Source: Deltaproteobacteria bacterium
GTDB taxonomy: Bacteria > Desulfobacterota > Desulfomonilia > UBA1062
Direction: 5' to 3'
DNA: 32,689 nt
Assembly (NCBI GenBank): GCA_029547045.1
Contig: JAKPQL010000105.1
Location: 1 to 32,689, forward strand
Both the position numbers and the translations under genes were made by a program. Positions 1-8,931 of this stretch are shown piece after piece (the first letter of the stretch is position 1; the number at the start of each line of letters is the position of its first letter). The notes below the pieces were generated by a model. The model saw only the letters and a list, made by a program, of their open reading frames with translations. It was not told the origin of the DNA and searched no databases.

Positions 1-1
1 G

Positions 2-142
2 ATGCAGGATATACAGCTCATCGACATGGCAGGCGGTTCTGTGGAATATGATATACGAACCGACCGTGACGGCAGACAATGCTCGTTCCTGCTCCGCTTC
101 GAGATGGATGGTGACGGGTTGTGGAGAATAGATTTCTTCTAA
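2..142 (+). CDS. C-terminal fragment of an unidentified protein (runs in from left edge)
   Basis: The frame is open from the left edge to a TAA at 140-142 and gives about 46 residues ending in GDGLWRIDFF. The alternation of charged and aromatic residues, and an ending of the type 'DG-WRIDFF', look like the last beta strands of a small NTF2-like or secreted domain; that resemblance is an impression only. The true start is probably outside the window, although an ATG happens to lie at position 2. The recognisable insertion-sequence remnant begins about 10 bases after the stop, so the element sits directly behind this gene. No family is assigned. Confidence 0.45.
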   Translation: MQDIQLIDMAGGSVEYDIRTDRDGRQCSFLLRFEMDGDGLWRIDFF

Positions 143-150
143 GAGGCAAT

Positions 151-1175
151 CCGCAGCCTTTCGTCTTATGGGTTCTTAGCCTTACCGTTCCGAATGTCGA
201 TTCTATGGGATTGGTCGTCCTGATGTGGATCCAATGCGTAGAAGGGAAATCATAGAAGGTAAAGAGCACATCCTTGTCTTTCTCCAGGCAATCCACGGCA
301 TGGGGATACTTGCTGCGATAGGCCTGTACGAAGTGATCGTACGCTTTGAGGGCCATGTCTTTGCTCTCTGCCCGGTACATCTCATGCTTTGCCTTCGATT
401 GCATACTCTTGGGAAGCTTGTCTAAGATGTTCGCAGTCTTGTGCACCCAGCAGCGTTGTGTGCGTGTTCCGGGAAATACCTCATGGAGGGCCTTCCAGAA
501 GCCCATGGAGCCATCACCAATGGCGAGTACAGGCCCACGCTTCAGACCTCTGCGCTTGAGATCCAGGAGCATCTCCTTCCAGCTCAGCGCACTCTCACGG
601 AAACCATCAGTTATGGAGAGCAGCTCCTTGTTCCCATCCTCATCAGCTGCCATGATCACCAGGATGCAGGACATGTCGTCATCAAGACGGACATTGAAGT
701 ATATCCCATCGGCCCAGAAGTACACATATGCCTTCTTGGAAAGGTCTCTTCTGTTCCATTCCAGGTATTCTTCTTCCCATTTGGCCTTCAGCCGGACAAT
801 GTTCGTGGCGGATAAACCCTTTACCGAATCACCAAGGATTGCTTCCAGAGCCCGAGGAAAGTCTCCCGTGGAGATCCCTTAGAGGTACAGGGCAGGAATC
901 AGATTGTCGATGCTCGGGATCCTCCGCAAGTATCGGGGCAGAATAGTCGAGGTGAACGGCTCCGTGCCCTTGCTCTTCCTGAGCCTTCTATCGTCGATGC
1001 GGGGTTGCCTGATCGGGATCAGCCCTATGCCGGTGACAATGTCTCTCTCGGGTAGAAGCCCATTCCTTACCACCAGCCTGCGGCCGTGTTCGTCTCTAGG
1101 TGGTACCCCCTTCTCCTTCCCTGACACAAGTTCTGTTACATCACCAAGATTTCCCTGGTTCGCTCCCTGGGCCAT
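151..1175 (-). pseudogene. Decayed IS256-family (mutator type) transposase
   Basis: Read leftward, this shows the IS256-type core: DEHGRRLVVRNG and a PVRQPR-like segment (PIRQPR), then ALYL, an in-frame stop, GISTGDF, WADGIYFNVRLDDD (first catalytic Asp), AIGDGSMGFW (second Asp), CWVHKTANILDKLPKS, and NPIESTFGTVRLRT (catalytic Glu). The TAA at 879-881 falls where relatives have Lys or Arg in 'LYL-x-GIST'; the frame is otherwise unbroken on both sides. Similarity stops after KGCG near position 151, so about 60 C-terminal residues are missing. The first 25 or so residues before DEHGRR are not recognisable and may not belong to the element. The DDE residues survive, but the stop plus truncation make it inactive. 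I could not identify terminal inverted repeats. Confidence 0.9.
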
Positions 1176-1214
1176 CTATGGTAAAAAGGGACATCATATC
1201 GAGGAGACGCAACC

Positions 1215-1604
1215 ATGGATACGAGCCCGAGGATCTACTACTGGGGGTTCACCCCCGAGGAGCTGCTGCTCTTTGATGCCTTCCTCCAGGAGTTTTCGCC
1301 GCCGCAGAGCCTCGTCATCGAGCCCCGGCACGGCCACCTGACTCTCCACGAGATCCTGTTCTCGGAAAAAGAGGACGGCGAGGAACTCGTCCCGGACGAG
1401 AAGGTGCTGCTCTTCTTCAACGTGCCCGCGGAGTTCATCCAGAAGGTCATGAAGGGGGCCAAGACCAGGGGGGTGCCGCAGCCCATCTATGCCATGGTCA
1501 CCCGCGAGAACGTCGCCTGGAAGTTCAGTGACCTGGTGGACCACCTGAAGAAGGAGCACGAGTTCGTGCAGCGGCGCCTCAGGGGGAACAGGCAGAACAC
1601 ATAG
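1215..1604 (+). CDS. DUF3783 domain protein
   Basis: A 129-residue soluble protein with no signal peptide or membrane segment. It opens with YYWGFTPEELLLFDAFLQEF and ends with PIYAMVTRENVAWKFSDLVDHLKKEH. This matches the layout of the DUF3783 family, in which a short alpha/beta domain ends in a '(A/V)-T-x-x-N-x-x-W-x-(L/F)-x-x-L' segment. No function is known for the family. A GAGGAG ribosome site at 1201-1206 fixes the ATG at 1215. It is followed 37 bases later by the acyltransferase and is probably co-transcribed with it. The decayed transposase ends just upstream, so its original promoter region may have been disturbed. Confidence 0.75.
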   Translation: MDTSPRIYYWGFTPEELLLFDAFLQEFSPPQSLVIEPRHGHLTLHEILFSEKEDGEELVPDEKVLLFFNVPAEFIQKVMKGAKTRGVPQPIYAMVTRENVAWKFSDLVDHLKKEHEFVQRRLRGNRQNT

Positions 1605-1641
1605 CTGCGGGGAGATGTATGCAGAGAGGAGGCAACAGGCG

Positions 1642-2424
1642 ATGAAGGCATCATTCCTTCAGAAGCTGCGCATCATGGCCGTCACGGTGGGTTCCACGCT
1701 GGGCATATCCTTCTACGTGCTGTACCTGAGGCTCACGAAAACCTATGACCGGGAGCACGCCGACAATGTCCTGCGCTGGTGGTCCACGCTCCTGCTCCGG
1801 GCGGTGAAGGCCGTCTGGCAGGTCACCAACCCCCACGGGGTAACCATCACCAGGGGCCGGCCCCACATCATCATGTCCAACCACCGGAGCCACTACGACA
1901 TCCCCCTCATCTATGTCTCCCTGCCGGGCAGCATCCGCATGCTCACCAAGAAGGAGCTCTTCCGGATCCCTGTGTGGGGAAGGGGCATGAAGGCGGCGGA
2001 GTTCATCTCCATCGATCGCCGCAACCACGACCAGGCCCTCAAGGACATGGAGGAGGCACGAAAGATGATGGAGGACGGCATCGTCCTGTGGGTGGCTCCC
2101 GAGGGCACCAGGACGCGCACCGGGAGGCTGGGGGAGTTCAAGAAGGGCGGGTTCATGCTGGCGCTGCAGCTCGGCGCCGTCATCATCCCGGTGGGGATCA
2201 GGGGCTCTGAGGCCATTCACAAGCCTGAGAGCTCGGACCTTCACCTCGGCCGCTCGGTCCAGGTGCATATCGGCGCACCCATTGACGCCGCCATGTACGG
2301 TCTCGAGGAGCGGGACCGCCTCATGGCCGACGTGCGCGCGGCCATCGTGGAGCTGTCCGGGGAGCAGGATGGGGCCTTGGCGGGGAAGGCATCCGAGCCT
2401 GTGGACTTCCGGGCCCGCACCTGA
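1642..2424 (+). CDS. plsC: 1-acyl-sn-glycerol-3-phosphate acyltransferase (PlsC family)
   Basis: Transfers an acyl chain to lysophosphatidic acid or a similar lysolipid at the cytoplasmic membrane, making phosphatidic acid. The catalytic NHxxxxD motif is NHRSHYD (His81 and Asp86 with the start used here). The second glycerophosphate-binding motif is APEGTRTRTG, followed by FKKGGFMLAL. The N-terminus has one hydrophobic segment (about residues 5-25) that would anchor it. I start at 1642 because AGGAGG at 1627-1632 is well spaced for that ATG; the in-frame ATG at 1615 lacks a comparable site. Length (260 residues) is normal. The true acyl acceptor cannot be read from sequence, so it could be a paralogue acting on another lipid. 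Confidence 0.85.
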   Translation: MKASFLQKLRIMAVTVGSTLGISFYVLYLRLTKTYDREHADNVLRWWSTLLLRAVKAVWQVTNPHGVTITRGRPHIIMSNHRSHYDIPLIYVSLPGSIRMLTKKELFRIPVWGRGMKAAEFISIDRRNHDQALKDMEEARKMMEDGIVLWVAPEGTRTRTGRLGEFKKGGFMLALQLGAVIIPVGIRGSEAIHKPESSDLHLGRSVQVHIGAPIDAAMYGLEERDRLMADVRAAIVELSGEQDGALAGKASEPVDFRART

Positions 2425-2470
2425 GAACGGTATCCCGGGAAAGGGTCGGGCCGGCGTCTCAGGAGGACGG

Positions 2471-2494
2471 GAAAAGCGCGGAAGCCCCCCGCAC
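2471..2494 (-). terminator. Weak hairpin after the Kdo-kinase-like gene
   Basis: On the minus strand GTGCGG pairs with CCGCGC (one G-T pair) around a GGGCTT loop, followed by TTTT and then CCC. It lies just after the stop of the last gene in the minus operon and before the convergent end of the acyltransferase gene. The U-tract is short, so this is only a plausible intrinsic terminator. Confidence 0.35.
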
Positions 2495-2496
2495 GG

Positions 2497-3210
2497 TCAC
2501 GATGCCCTGTGGTACCCGTCCATGAACCTGCCACTCCAGTCGCCGCAGAGGTGGATGCGGCCCCTGCGGTTCCACTTGTTCGCCGAGTGAATAAACCTTC
2601 TCAGGTTGAGCCGCTTCATGAACCCCGGGACCTTTTCGAACCGGCAGGCCTTGTCCAGGTCCAGGAGCCACAGGCCTCCGCCTGAGTCCCTGAGGATGTT
2701 CTTGATGTGCAGGTCCGCGTGATACACGCCCAGGTCGTGCATGCGCCGGATGAGCGCCCCCGCGGCCAGCATGATGTCCCCGCAGTCCGGCCGGGGTGCT
2801 TCCAGGAAGGTGAGGAGATCTGCGGAATCGGGCACGAGCCGGGTGATGACGTCGATCCGGTGGAACCATCCCTGCCGCTGTATCCTGACGGCCAGGATCT
2901 CCGGGGTGGGGACGCCGTGCGAGGCGAGGTGAAGGCTCACCTCCAGCTCCCGCAGGGACCTTCCGGGGCTTGCGAACCTCCAGCCCGTGACGTGCCGCAG
3001 CGCTCCGCCGTGCATGAGCCGGCGAACCACCATGTCGGGCTCGATGATGCGCAGGGTCGACCTCCCGCTGAGGGTGCTGGGCCTTCCCAGGTCCCCGGGG
3101 GTGCACGCCGTTTCCTGCAGAGCGGGCATGTCGCTCCGGCAGAGCAGGATCAGGTCGACCCTGTTCAGCACCGTGAACCCCGGTGGAGGCCTCAGGTCTC
3201 TCACGCTCAT
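2497..3210 (-). CDS. Lipopolysaccharide kinase, Kdo/WaaP (KdkA-like) family
   Basis: A 237-residue small protein-kinase-fold enzyme. The catalytic loop [10 protein letters not shown] has the His-x-Asp (Asp166), with Lys170 and Asn171 in the expected places. LDLDK (Asp184/Asp186) replaces the DFG metal-binding segment, as is usual in the Kdo kinase/InaA/RIO-like group. Members phosphorylate Kdo or heptose of the LPS inner core at the inner membrane, using ATP. The start overlaps the uvrB stop (ATGA at 3207-3210), so it is translated in the same operon, although no link to DNA repair is known. The exact sugar substrate cannot be told from the sequence. Confidence 0.75.
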   Translation of the reverse strand: MSVRDLRPPPGFTVLNRVDLILLCRSDMPALQETACTPGDLGRPSTLSGRSTLRIIEPDMVVRRLMHGGALRHVTGWRFASPGRSLRELEVSLHLASHGVPTPEILAVRIQRQGWFHRIDVITRLVPDSADLLTFLEAPRPDCGDIMLAAGALIRRMHDLGVYHADLHIKNILRDSGGGLWLLDLDKACRFEKVPGFMKRLNLRRFIHSANKWNRRGRIHLCGDWSGRFMDGYHRAS

Positions 3211-5201
3211 CCCTCCACGGCCATGTGGATACGCTTGAGGCGCATGATCTCGTCCCGCAGGTCCGCCGCCTCCTCGAACCGCAGGTCCTTGGCCGCTCCC
3301 AGCATCTTCTTCTCCAGCTCATGTATGGCACCCTTCACCTTGCCGATCTCGATGGTGCCCATGGAGGTCCTGATCTGGGCCGAGATGTCTGCGTAGTCAC
3401 GCTCGTAGATGGAGCCCAGGATGTCCCGGATGTTCTTCTGGATGGTCTTCGGCGTGATACCATGGGCCCTGTTGTACTCCTTCTGCCTGGCCCTCCTGCG
3501 CATGGTCTCGCTGTAGGCCCTCTCGATGGAGCCGGTCTTCGCGTCCGCGTACATGATGACCCGGCCCTCCACGTTCCGGGCCGCCCTGCCCGCGGTCTGG
3601 ATGAGCGAGCGCTCCGAGCGGAGGAACCCTTCCTTGTCCGCGTCCAGGATGGCCACCAGGGTCACCTCGGGGATGTCCAGGCCCTCGCGGAGCAGGTTGA
3701 TGCCCACCAGCACGTCGAAGGCGCCTTCGCGCAGCCCCTTGACGGTCTCGATGCGCTCCAGGGTGTCGATGTCCGAGTGCATGTACTTCACCTTCACACC
3801 CAGGCCCTGGTAGTATGAGGTGAGCTCCTCGGCCATCCTCTTGGTGAGCGTGGTGACGAGCACCCGGCCGCCCTTCTTCACCACTGAGACGATCTCGCGG
3901 TACAGGTCGTCCACCTGGCCCGTGGCGGGCCGTACCTGTACAACAGGGTCCAGCAGGCCCGTGGGCCGCACCACCTGCTCCACCACGCGGCCTCCTGTCT
4001 GCTTCAGCTCGTAGTCGCCCGGCGTGGCGGATACGTAGACGAGGCTGTTCACGATGCGGTTGAACTCGTCGAAGCGCAGGGGCCTGTTGTCGAGCGCAGA
4101 GGGCAGGCGGAATCCGTATTCCACCAGGGTGGACTTGCGCGAGTGGTCGCCCCGGTACATGCCGATGAGCTGGGGCACCCCCACGTGGGACTCGTCCAGG
4201 AACACGATGGTGTCTTTCGGCAGGTAGTCCATGAGGGTAGGGGGGGGCTCGCCGGGCCGCCTGCCCGTGAGGTGGCGGGAATAGTTCTCGATGCCCTTGC
4301 ACGAGCCTGTCTCCATGAGCATCTCCAGGTCGTAGCGCGTCCGCTCCTCGATGCGCTGGGCCTCCACCAGCCGGTTTTCGGACCGGAAGAAGGCGACGCG
4401 CTCCCGGAGCTCGTCCCTGATGGCGTCGCAGGCGGCAAGCAACGTGGAGCGCGGGGTCACGTAGTGGGATGCCGGGTACACCGGAACATGGCCGAGCCGG
4501 CGGATCTTCCTGTTCCGCAGGGTGTCGATCTGCCAGAGCGAGGCCACCTCGTCGCCGAAGAACTCTATGCGCAGCGCCGTGTCGTCCTCGTGCACCGGGA
4601 AGACCTCCACGCAGTCGCCGCGCACCCGGAAGGTGCCACGGTGGAAGTCGTAGTCGTTTCGCTCGTACTGGATCTCCACGAGCTTCTTCAGCACCTCGTC
4701 GCGGCCCATGGACCTGCCTTCCTCCAGGTAGAGGAGCATGCCCTGGTAGGCCTCCGGGGAGCCCAGTCCGTAGATGCAGGACACGGAGGCCACGATGATG
4801 CACTCCTGCTGCTCGAAGAGCGCCCGGGTTGCCCGGTGCCGCAGCTTGTCGATGTCCTCGTTGATGGAGGAGTCCTTCTCGATGTAGAGGTCGCGGGACG
4901 GGACGTAGGCCTCGGGCTGGTAGTAGTCGTAGTAGCTGATGAAATACTCCACCGCGTTGTCCGGGAAGAGCTCCCGGAATTCACCGTAGAGCTGCGCGGC
5001 CAGGATCTTGTTGGGTGCGATGACCAGGGCCGGCCTGCCGGTGCGCTCGATGACGCAGGCCATGGTGAAGGTCTTGCCCGACCCGGTCACGCCGAGCAGC
5101 ACCTGGTCCCGCAGTCCTTGTGCCAGGCCCTCGCACAGCGCTTCGATGGCCCGGGGCTGGTCGCCCTGGGGCGAGAAGGGGGACGCGAGTTTATATGCCA
5201 T
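3207..5201 (-). CDS. uvrB: Excinuclease ABC subunit B
   Basis: The 664-residue helicase-like subunit of UvrABC nucleotide excision repair. It receives damaged DNA from UvrA, verifies the lesion by strand opening and recruits UvrC. Visible parts are the Walker A motif GVTGSGKT (residues 37-44), the beta-hairpin segment [21 protein letters not shown] (the DExH box), the helicase motif QTAGRAARN near residue 540, and the C-terminal UVR helical hairpin ([23 protein letters not shown]) that binds UvrC. Length and ends are normal. GGGAG lies 9 bases before the ATG. It follows cysS by 45 bases and overlaps the kinase gene by 4 bases. Confidence 0.98.
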   Translation of the reverse strand: MAYKLASPFSPQGDQPRAIEALCEGLAQGLRDQVLLGVTGSGKTFTMACVIERTGRPALVIAPNKILAAQLYGEFRELFPDNAVEYFISYYDYYQPEAYVPSRDLYIEKDSSINEDIDKLRHRATRALFEQQECIIVASVSCIYGLGSPEAYQGMLLYLEEGRSMGRDEVLKKLVEIQYERNDYDFHRGTFRVRGDCVEVFPVHEDDTALRIEFFGDEVASLWQIDTLRNRKIRRLGHVPVYPASHYVTPRSTLLAACDAIRDELRERVAFFRSENRLVEAQRIEERTRYDLEMLMETGSCKGIENYSRHLTGRRPGEPPPTLMDYLPKDTIVFLDESHVGVPQLIGMYRGDHSRKSTLVEYGFRLPSALDNRPLRFDEFNRIVNSLVYVSATPGDYELKQTGGRVVEQVVRPTGLLDPVVQVRPATGQVDDLYREIVSVVKKGGRVLVTTLTKRMAEELTSYYQGLGVKVKYMHSDIDTLERIETVKGLREGAFDVLVGINLLREGLDIPEVTLVAILDADKEGFLRSERSLIQTAGRAARNVEGRVIMYADAKTGSIERAYSETMRRRARQKEYNRAHGITPKTIQKNIRDILGSIYERDYADISAQIRTSMGTIEIGKVKGAIHELEKKMLGAAKDLRFEEAADLRDEIMRLKRIHMAVEG

Positions 5202-5246
5202 GGCCTGTGGCTCCCATGCTGCGAGGGGGTGCGGGCGGGAAACCGG

Positions 5247-6683
5247 TCAGGGCTTCTTTTCCCAGAGGGTTCCGCCCGGGGAGTCCTTCAGCTGGATGCC
5301 CTTTGCCTTGAGGGTGTCCCTGATCTCGTCGGCCCGCTTGAAGTCTTTTGCCTTCCTGGCCTGGTTCCGCTCGTCGATGAGGCGCAGGATCTCCTGCTCC
5401 GAGAGGCCTGTCTCCTGCACGTCGCCCCGTTTCACCGTGTCCAGGAAGAGCCCGGGATCCTCCGCAAGGATGCCGAACACCTCCACGATCTCCTCCACGG
5501 CCCGGGCGAGCTGCCGTCTGTCCCCTTCCGAGAGGCGCGGGTCGTTGTCCAGGGAACGGTTCACCTTGGTGGTGAGGTCGTGCAGGGAAGCCATGGCCCT
5601 TGCCGTGTTGAAGTCATCGGCCATGGCCTCGTCGATGGCGGCGAGAAACGTTCCGATGTGCGCCTCGAGACGGGATGCATCCCCGGTGGCAGTGGCCCTG
5701 TTCACGCGGTCGAGCATCTCGTAGAAGCGCACCAGGGAGTTCCGGGAGGTGTTCAGCGCGTCCCTGGAGAAGTCGATGGGGCTGCGGTAGTGGTTGGACA
5801 GCACCAGCAACCGCAGCACCTCGGGGTGCACGTCACGGGTGAGCTCCCGTATGGTCATGAAGTTGCCCAGCGACTTGCTCATCTTCTCGCCGTTCACCGT
5901 GACGAAGCCGTTGTGGATCCAGTTGCGCACGAAGGGCACGCCGTAAGCGCCCTCGGACTGGGCGGTCTCGTTCTCGTGGTGCGGGAAGATGAGGTCCCTG
6001 CCGCCGCCGTGGATGTCCAGGGTGGGGCCCAGGAAGCGGGTGCTCATGGCAGAGCACTCGATGTGCCAGCCGGGCCTGCCCTTGGACCAGGGGCTGTCCC
6101 AGGAGGGCTCCCCCACCTTGCTCGCCTTCCACAAGGCGAAGTCCAGGGGGTCGCGCTTGAGCTCCCCGATGTCCACCCGGGCGCCCGCGATCATCTCCTC
6201 GATGCGCCTTCCGGAGAGGCTCCCATAGCCCTTGAACTTCGCCACGCTGAAGTACACGCTGCCGTCCTCGGCCCGGTAGGCCAGACCCTTTTCCACAAGG
6301 ATGCGCACCATCTCGATGATGTCGCCGATGTGGTCCGTGGCCTTGGGCTCGATGTCCGCATGCCGCACCCCGAGGATCTCCATGTCGGTGTTGAACTCGT
6401 CGATGTAGCGGTCCGCCACCTCCCGGTAGGATGTCTCCAGGGCATTGGCGCGGGCGATGATCTTGTCGTCGATGTCCGTGAAGTTCCTCACGTAGGTGAG
6501 GTCGTAGCCCTTTCTCCGCAGGTAGCGCGAGATGATGTCGAAGACCATGAGGGAGCGGGCGTGCCCGATGTGGCACATGTCGTAGACCGTGACGCCGCAC
6601 ACGTACATGCCCACCTTGTTCCCGTTCAGCGGTACGAAGGGCTTCTTCTTCTTGAATGGGGTGTTGTATACGTTCAGCTCCAT
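5247..6683 (-). CDS. cysS: Cysteinyl-tRNA synthetase
   Basis: Class I aminoacyl-tRNA synthetase of 478 residues that charges tRNA-Cys. It shows the HIGH motif exactly (residues 38-41), KMSKS at 267-271, and the four zinc ligands that make the enzyme selective for cysteine without editing: Cys29, Cys210, His235 and Glu239, matching the E. coli spacing. The C-terminal DALR-type helical part ends with EIRDTLKAKGIQLKDSPGGT, the usual tail. GAGGAG stands 6 bases before the ATG (minus strand). About 117 bases separate it from ispF; I see no strong promoter or T-box there, so transcription probably continues from the carD promoter. Confidence 0.98.
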   Translation of the reverse strand: MELNVYNTPFKKKKPFVPLNGNKVGMYVCGVTVYDMCHIGHARSLMVFDIISRYLRRKGYDLTYVRNFTDIDDKIIARANALETSYREVADRYIDEFNTDMEILGVRHADIEPKATDHIGDIIEMVRILVEKGLAYRAEDGSVYFSVAKFKGYGSLSGRRIEEMIAGARVDIGELKRDPLDFALWKASKVGEPSWDSPWSKGRPGWHIECSAMSTRFLGPTLDIHGGGRDLIFPHHENETAQSEGAYGVPFVRNWIHNGFVTVNGEKMSKSLGNFMTIRELTRDVHPEVLRLLVLSNHYRSPIDFSRDALNTSRNSLVRFYEMLDRVNRATATGDASRLEAHIGTFLAAIDEAMADDFNTARAMASLHDLTTKVNRSLDNDPRLSEGDRRQLARAVEEIVEVFGILAEDPGLFLDTVKRGDVQETGLSEQEILRLIDERNQARKAKDFKRADEIRDTLKAKGIQLKDSPGGTLWEKKP

Positions 6684-6800
6684 GGGTTCTCCTCGCGTGT
6701 GTCTCTTCGCTGCCTTGGGCTCTTGGAACCTTACGGTATCACAGCGCCATGCCCGGATAAAGGGCTTTGCTGAAGATGCCCCGCGGCCGTGCGGCCCTCA

Positions 6801-7277
6801 TCAGCGCCTCTTCAGGAGCACCACTGCCTGGGCCGCAACGGCATCGCCGCGGCCGATTTCGCCCAGGCCCTCGTGCGTGCGGAACTTCATCGACACGGCG
6901 CCGGGATCGACGCCACAGGCCCGGGCGATGGCCGCCACCATGCCGGGGCGGTGGGCGGAGAGCCTCGGCTTTTCGCAGATGCAGTTTATGTCCATGTTCA
7001 CGATCTCGTAGCCCCGGGCGACCGTTGCCATGATCTCTTCGAGCATCCCCAGGGAATGCATCCCCTCGGTCTCGGGGGAGGTGTCAGGGTACAGGGCCCC
7101 GATGTCGCCCTGGGCCAGGGCGCCCAGGATGGCGTCGCACACGGCATGGACGACCACGTCGCCGTCCGAATGGCCCAGCAGGCCCTTCTCGCAGGGCACG
7201 ACAACGCCCCCGATGACGAGCGGCCTGCCCGTGACCAGGCGGTGGATGTCGTACCCGATCCCTATCCTCAGCGGCAT
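6801..7277 (-). CDS. ispF: 2-C-methyl-D-erythritol 2,4-cyclodiphosphate synthase
   Basis: Fifth enzyme of the MEP isoprenoid pathway: cyclises CDP-methylerythritol 2-phosphate to MEcPP with release of CMP. Residues are clear: GYDIHRL supplies zinc ligands Asp10 and His12, GHSDGDVVVHAVCDAILGA supplies His44, and DIGALYPDT and the C-terminal TTHEGLG-like segment (FRTHEGLGEIGRG) complete the trimeric active site. The correct start is the ATG at 7277; the open frame extends farther upstream but only as a shadow of ispD. It overlaps ispD by 10 bases, which suggests translational coupling of two consecutive-pathway enzymes. 158 residues, normal length. Confidence 0.97.
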   Translation of the reverse strand: MPLRIGIGYDIHRLVTGRPLVIGGVVVPCEKGLLGHSDGDVVVHAVCDAILGALAQGDIGALYPDTSPETEGMHSLGMLEEIMATVARGYEIVNMDINCICEKPRLSAHRPGMVAAIARACGVDPGAVSMKFRTHEGLGEIGRGDAVAAQAVVLLKRR

Positions 7278-7936
7278 CCGGCGATGGCCTCCGCCATGGG
7301 CAGGTCCTCCGGGAAGGTGATCTTCAGGTTGAGGGGGTCTCCCGGCACGACCCGCACCGTCTTCCCGGCCTCCTCCAGGAGGAGGCTGTCGTCCGTGTGG
7401 GTGGAGTACCCGCGGTGCAGAGCCTTGAGGTGCTCTTCGAGGATGGTCGCGGTGACAAAGGCCTGGGGGGTCTGGACGCAACAGAGGTTGCTCCGGGGGA
7501 TGGTTTTGTGCACGAGGCCGTCCTTGACCTCCTTCAGGGTGTCGCTCACCGGGAGTGCGGGTATGCAGCCGTCCGCGCCTGCGAGCCCGTCGATGACGCG
7601 GCCGATGAGCTCGCGGGTGACAAAGGGCCTCACGCCGTCGTGGATGAGCACGGTCTCGCCGTCCCTGACCCTGTCCAGGCCGTTGCGCACCGATTCCTGG
7701 CGTGTCTCGCCGCCTTGGACGATGATGAGCTCCACTGCCGAGCCGGCCAGCATCCTCTGCGCCTCAGGGATGTCCTGTGCGGGCACCACCACCACGATCC
7801 TGGCAAAACCGCCGTGGACTTCGAAGCAGTGAACGGTGCGCTTCAGCACGGGGATGCCGAGGATCTCCAGGAACTGCTTCTTGCAGCCGAACCGCAAGCC
7901 CTTGCCTCCGGCCACGATGAGGGCGTCAGGCGGCAT
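7268..7936 (-). CDS. ispD: 2-C-methyl-D-erythritol 4-phosphate cytidylyltransferase
   Basis: Third enzyme of the MEP pathway: couples CTP and MEP to give CDP-methylerythritol. The N-terminal nucleotide-binding loop reads LIVAGGKGLRFGCKKQF. VLIHDGVRPFV (the conserved HDGARPF-type motif) and TDDSLLLEEAGKTVRVVPGDPLNLKIT (the usual 'G...N.KIT.PED' end) are present. The glycine loop starts with 'IVAGG' rather than the common 'AAGxG', a minor variation. 222 residues. The ATG lies inside the end of the upstream PIN/TRAM gene (11-base overlap). Confidence 0.96.
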   Translation of the reverse strand: MPPDALIVAGGKGLRFGCKKQFLEILGIPVLKRTVHCFEVHGGFARIVVVVPAQDIPEAQRMLAGSAVELIIVQGGETRQESVRNGLDRVRDGETVLIHDGVRPFVTRELIGRVIDGLAGADGCIPALPVSDTLKEVKDGLVHKTIPRSNLCCVQTPQAFVTATILEEHLKALHRGYSTHTDDSLLLEEAGKTVRVVPGDPLNLKITFPEDLPMAEAIAGCR

Positions 7937-8912
7937 GGTTCTTGATGGCCGCGAAGATCATCCTGCCCGCGGGCGTCTGGAGGATGGAGGTGACCACCAC
8001 GTCGGCGGCCTGGTTCATGAGGGACTCTCCCTGCTCCACCACCACCATGGTGCCGTCGTCCAGGTATGCCACGCCCTGGCCCCGCTCCTTGCCCTGCCGG
8101 GTGACGGTCACGGTCATGGTCTCGCCGGGCAGCACGATGGGCTTCACCGCGTTGGCGAGCTGGTTGATGTTCAGGACGTTCACGCCCTGGATCTGGGCGA
8201 TCTTGTTGAGATTGAAGTCGTTGGTGAGGATGTCCGCACCGATCTCCCTGGCCAGGGCGATGAGCTTGGAGTCCACCTCCTTGACCTTGGGGAAGTCGAG
8301 CTCCATGACCTCGATCTTCACCTGCGGGCTCTTCTGGAGCTTGTTGAGGATGTCGAGCCCGCGCCTGCCCCGGGCCCGCTTCAGGGGGTCGGAGGAGTCG
8401 GCGATGTGCTGGAGCTCGTTCAGGATGAACTGCGGCGCGATGAGGGTGCCGTCGATGAACCCGGCCTCGCAGATGTCCGCGATCCTGCCGTCGATGATGA
8501 CGCTGGTGTCCAGGAGCTTCATCCTGACCCCCTCCACCTTGGCCTTCTGACGGAAGGCGGGCAGCGACGCGATCTCCTTGCCCCAGGAGATGCCCACCGA
8601 GTAGCCCAGGTAGGCGAACATGGAGTTGATGAGGATGAAGAGGTAGATGCCGCTCTCGTTGATCCCGATGAGCACGTACCCGAACAGGCTGCCGATGATC
8701 AGGCCCAGGATGGTCCCGAGCAGGCCGCCGGCGTACGCCATGGGGTGGAGCTTGAACCCCTTGATCTCGCCGATGAAGATGGCCAGGAGGCAGGCCTCCG
8801 CGATGAGCGGCAGCACGATGGCCCAGAGGACCCCGCCCATCTGGGTGACGGCGTACTGGTAGGCCCCGTAGAAGACCACCAGGGCGATGAGGAGGCGCAG
8901 CAGCCATTTCAT
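7926..8912 (-). CDS. YacL-like membrane protein with PIN and TRAM domains
   Basis: 328 residues: about four hydrophobic segments in the first 110 residues, then a PIN ribonuclease-like domain (about 130-245) beginning MKLLDTSVIIDGRIADI with acidic residues Asp135 and Asp141, and a C-terminal TRAM RNA-binding domain (about 260-305, LPGETMTVTVTRQGKERGQGVAYLDDGTM broken across strands). This is the architecture of B. subtilis YacL, whose gene also precedes ispD and ispF. PIN domains usually cut RNA with Mg2+; the membrane anchoring suggests an RNA-processing role at the membrane, but the substrate is unknown. It sits between carD and ispD in the operon. Confidence 0.88.
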   Translation of the reverse strand: MKWLLRLLIALVVFYGAYQYAVTQMGGVLWAIVLPLIAEACLLAIFIGEIKGFKLHPMAYAGGLLGTILGLIIGSLFGYVLIGINESGIYLFILINSMFAYLGYSVGISWGKEIASLPAFRQKAKVEGVRMKLLDTSVIIDGRIADICEAGFIDGTLIAPQFILNELQHIADSSDPLKRARGRRGLDILNKLQKSPQVKIEVMELDFPKVKEVDSKLIALAREIGADILTNDFNLNKIAQIQGVNVLNINQLANAVKPIVLPGETMTVTVTRQGKERGQGVAYLDDGTMVVVEQGESLMNQAADVVVTSILQTPAGRMIFAAIKNHAA

Positions 8913-8931
8913 GGATTCATCCTCTGGTTCA

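Noticed and set aside
4143-6773. An 876-codon open frame on the plus strand
   Set aside because: It is antisense to uvrB and cysS, both certain genes. Long antisense frames are expected in GC-rich DNA, and its translation is a low-complexity Val/His/Leu/Asp mix with no family features.
6684-6800. A T-box or separate promoter before cysS
   Set aside because: No specifier loop, no T-box core sequence and no terminator stem were seen; candidate -35/-10 pairs are poor.
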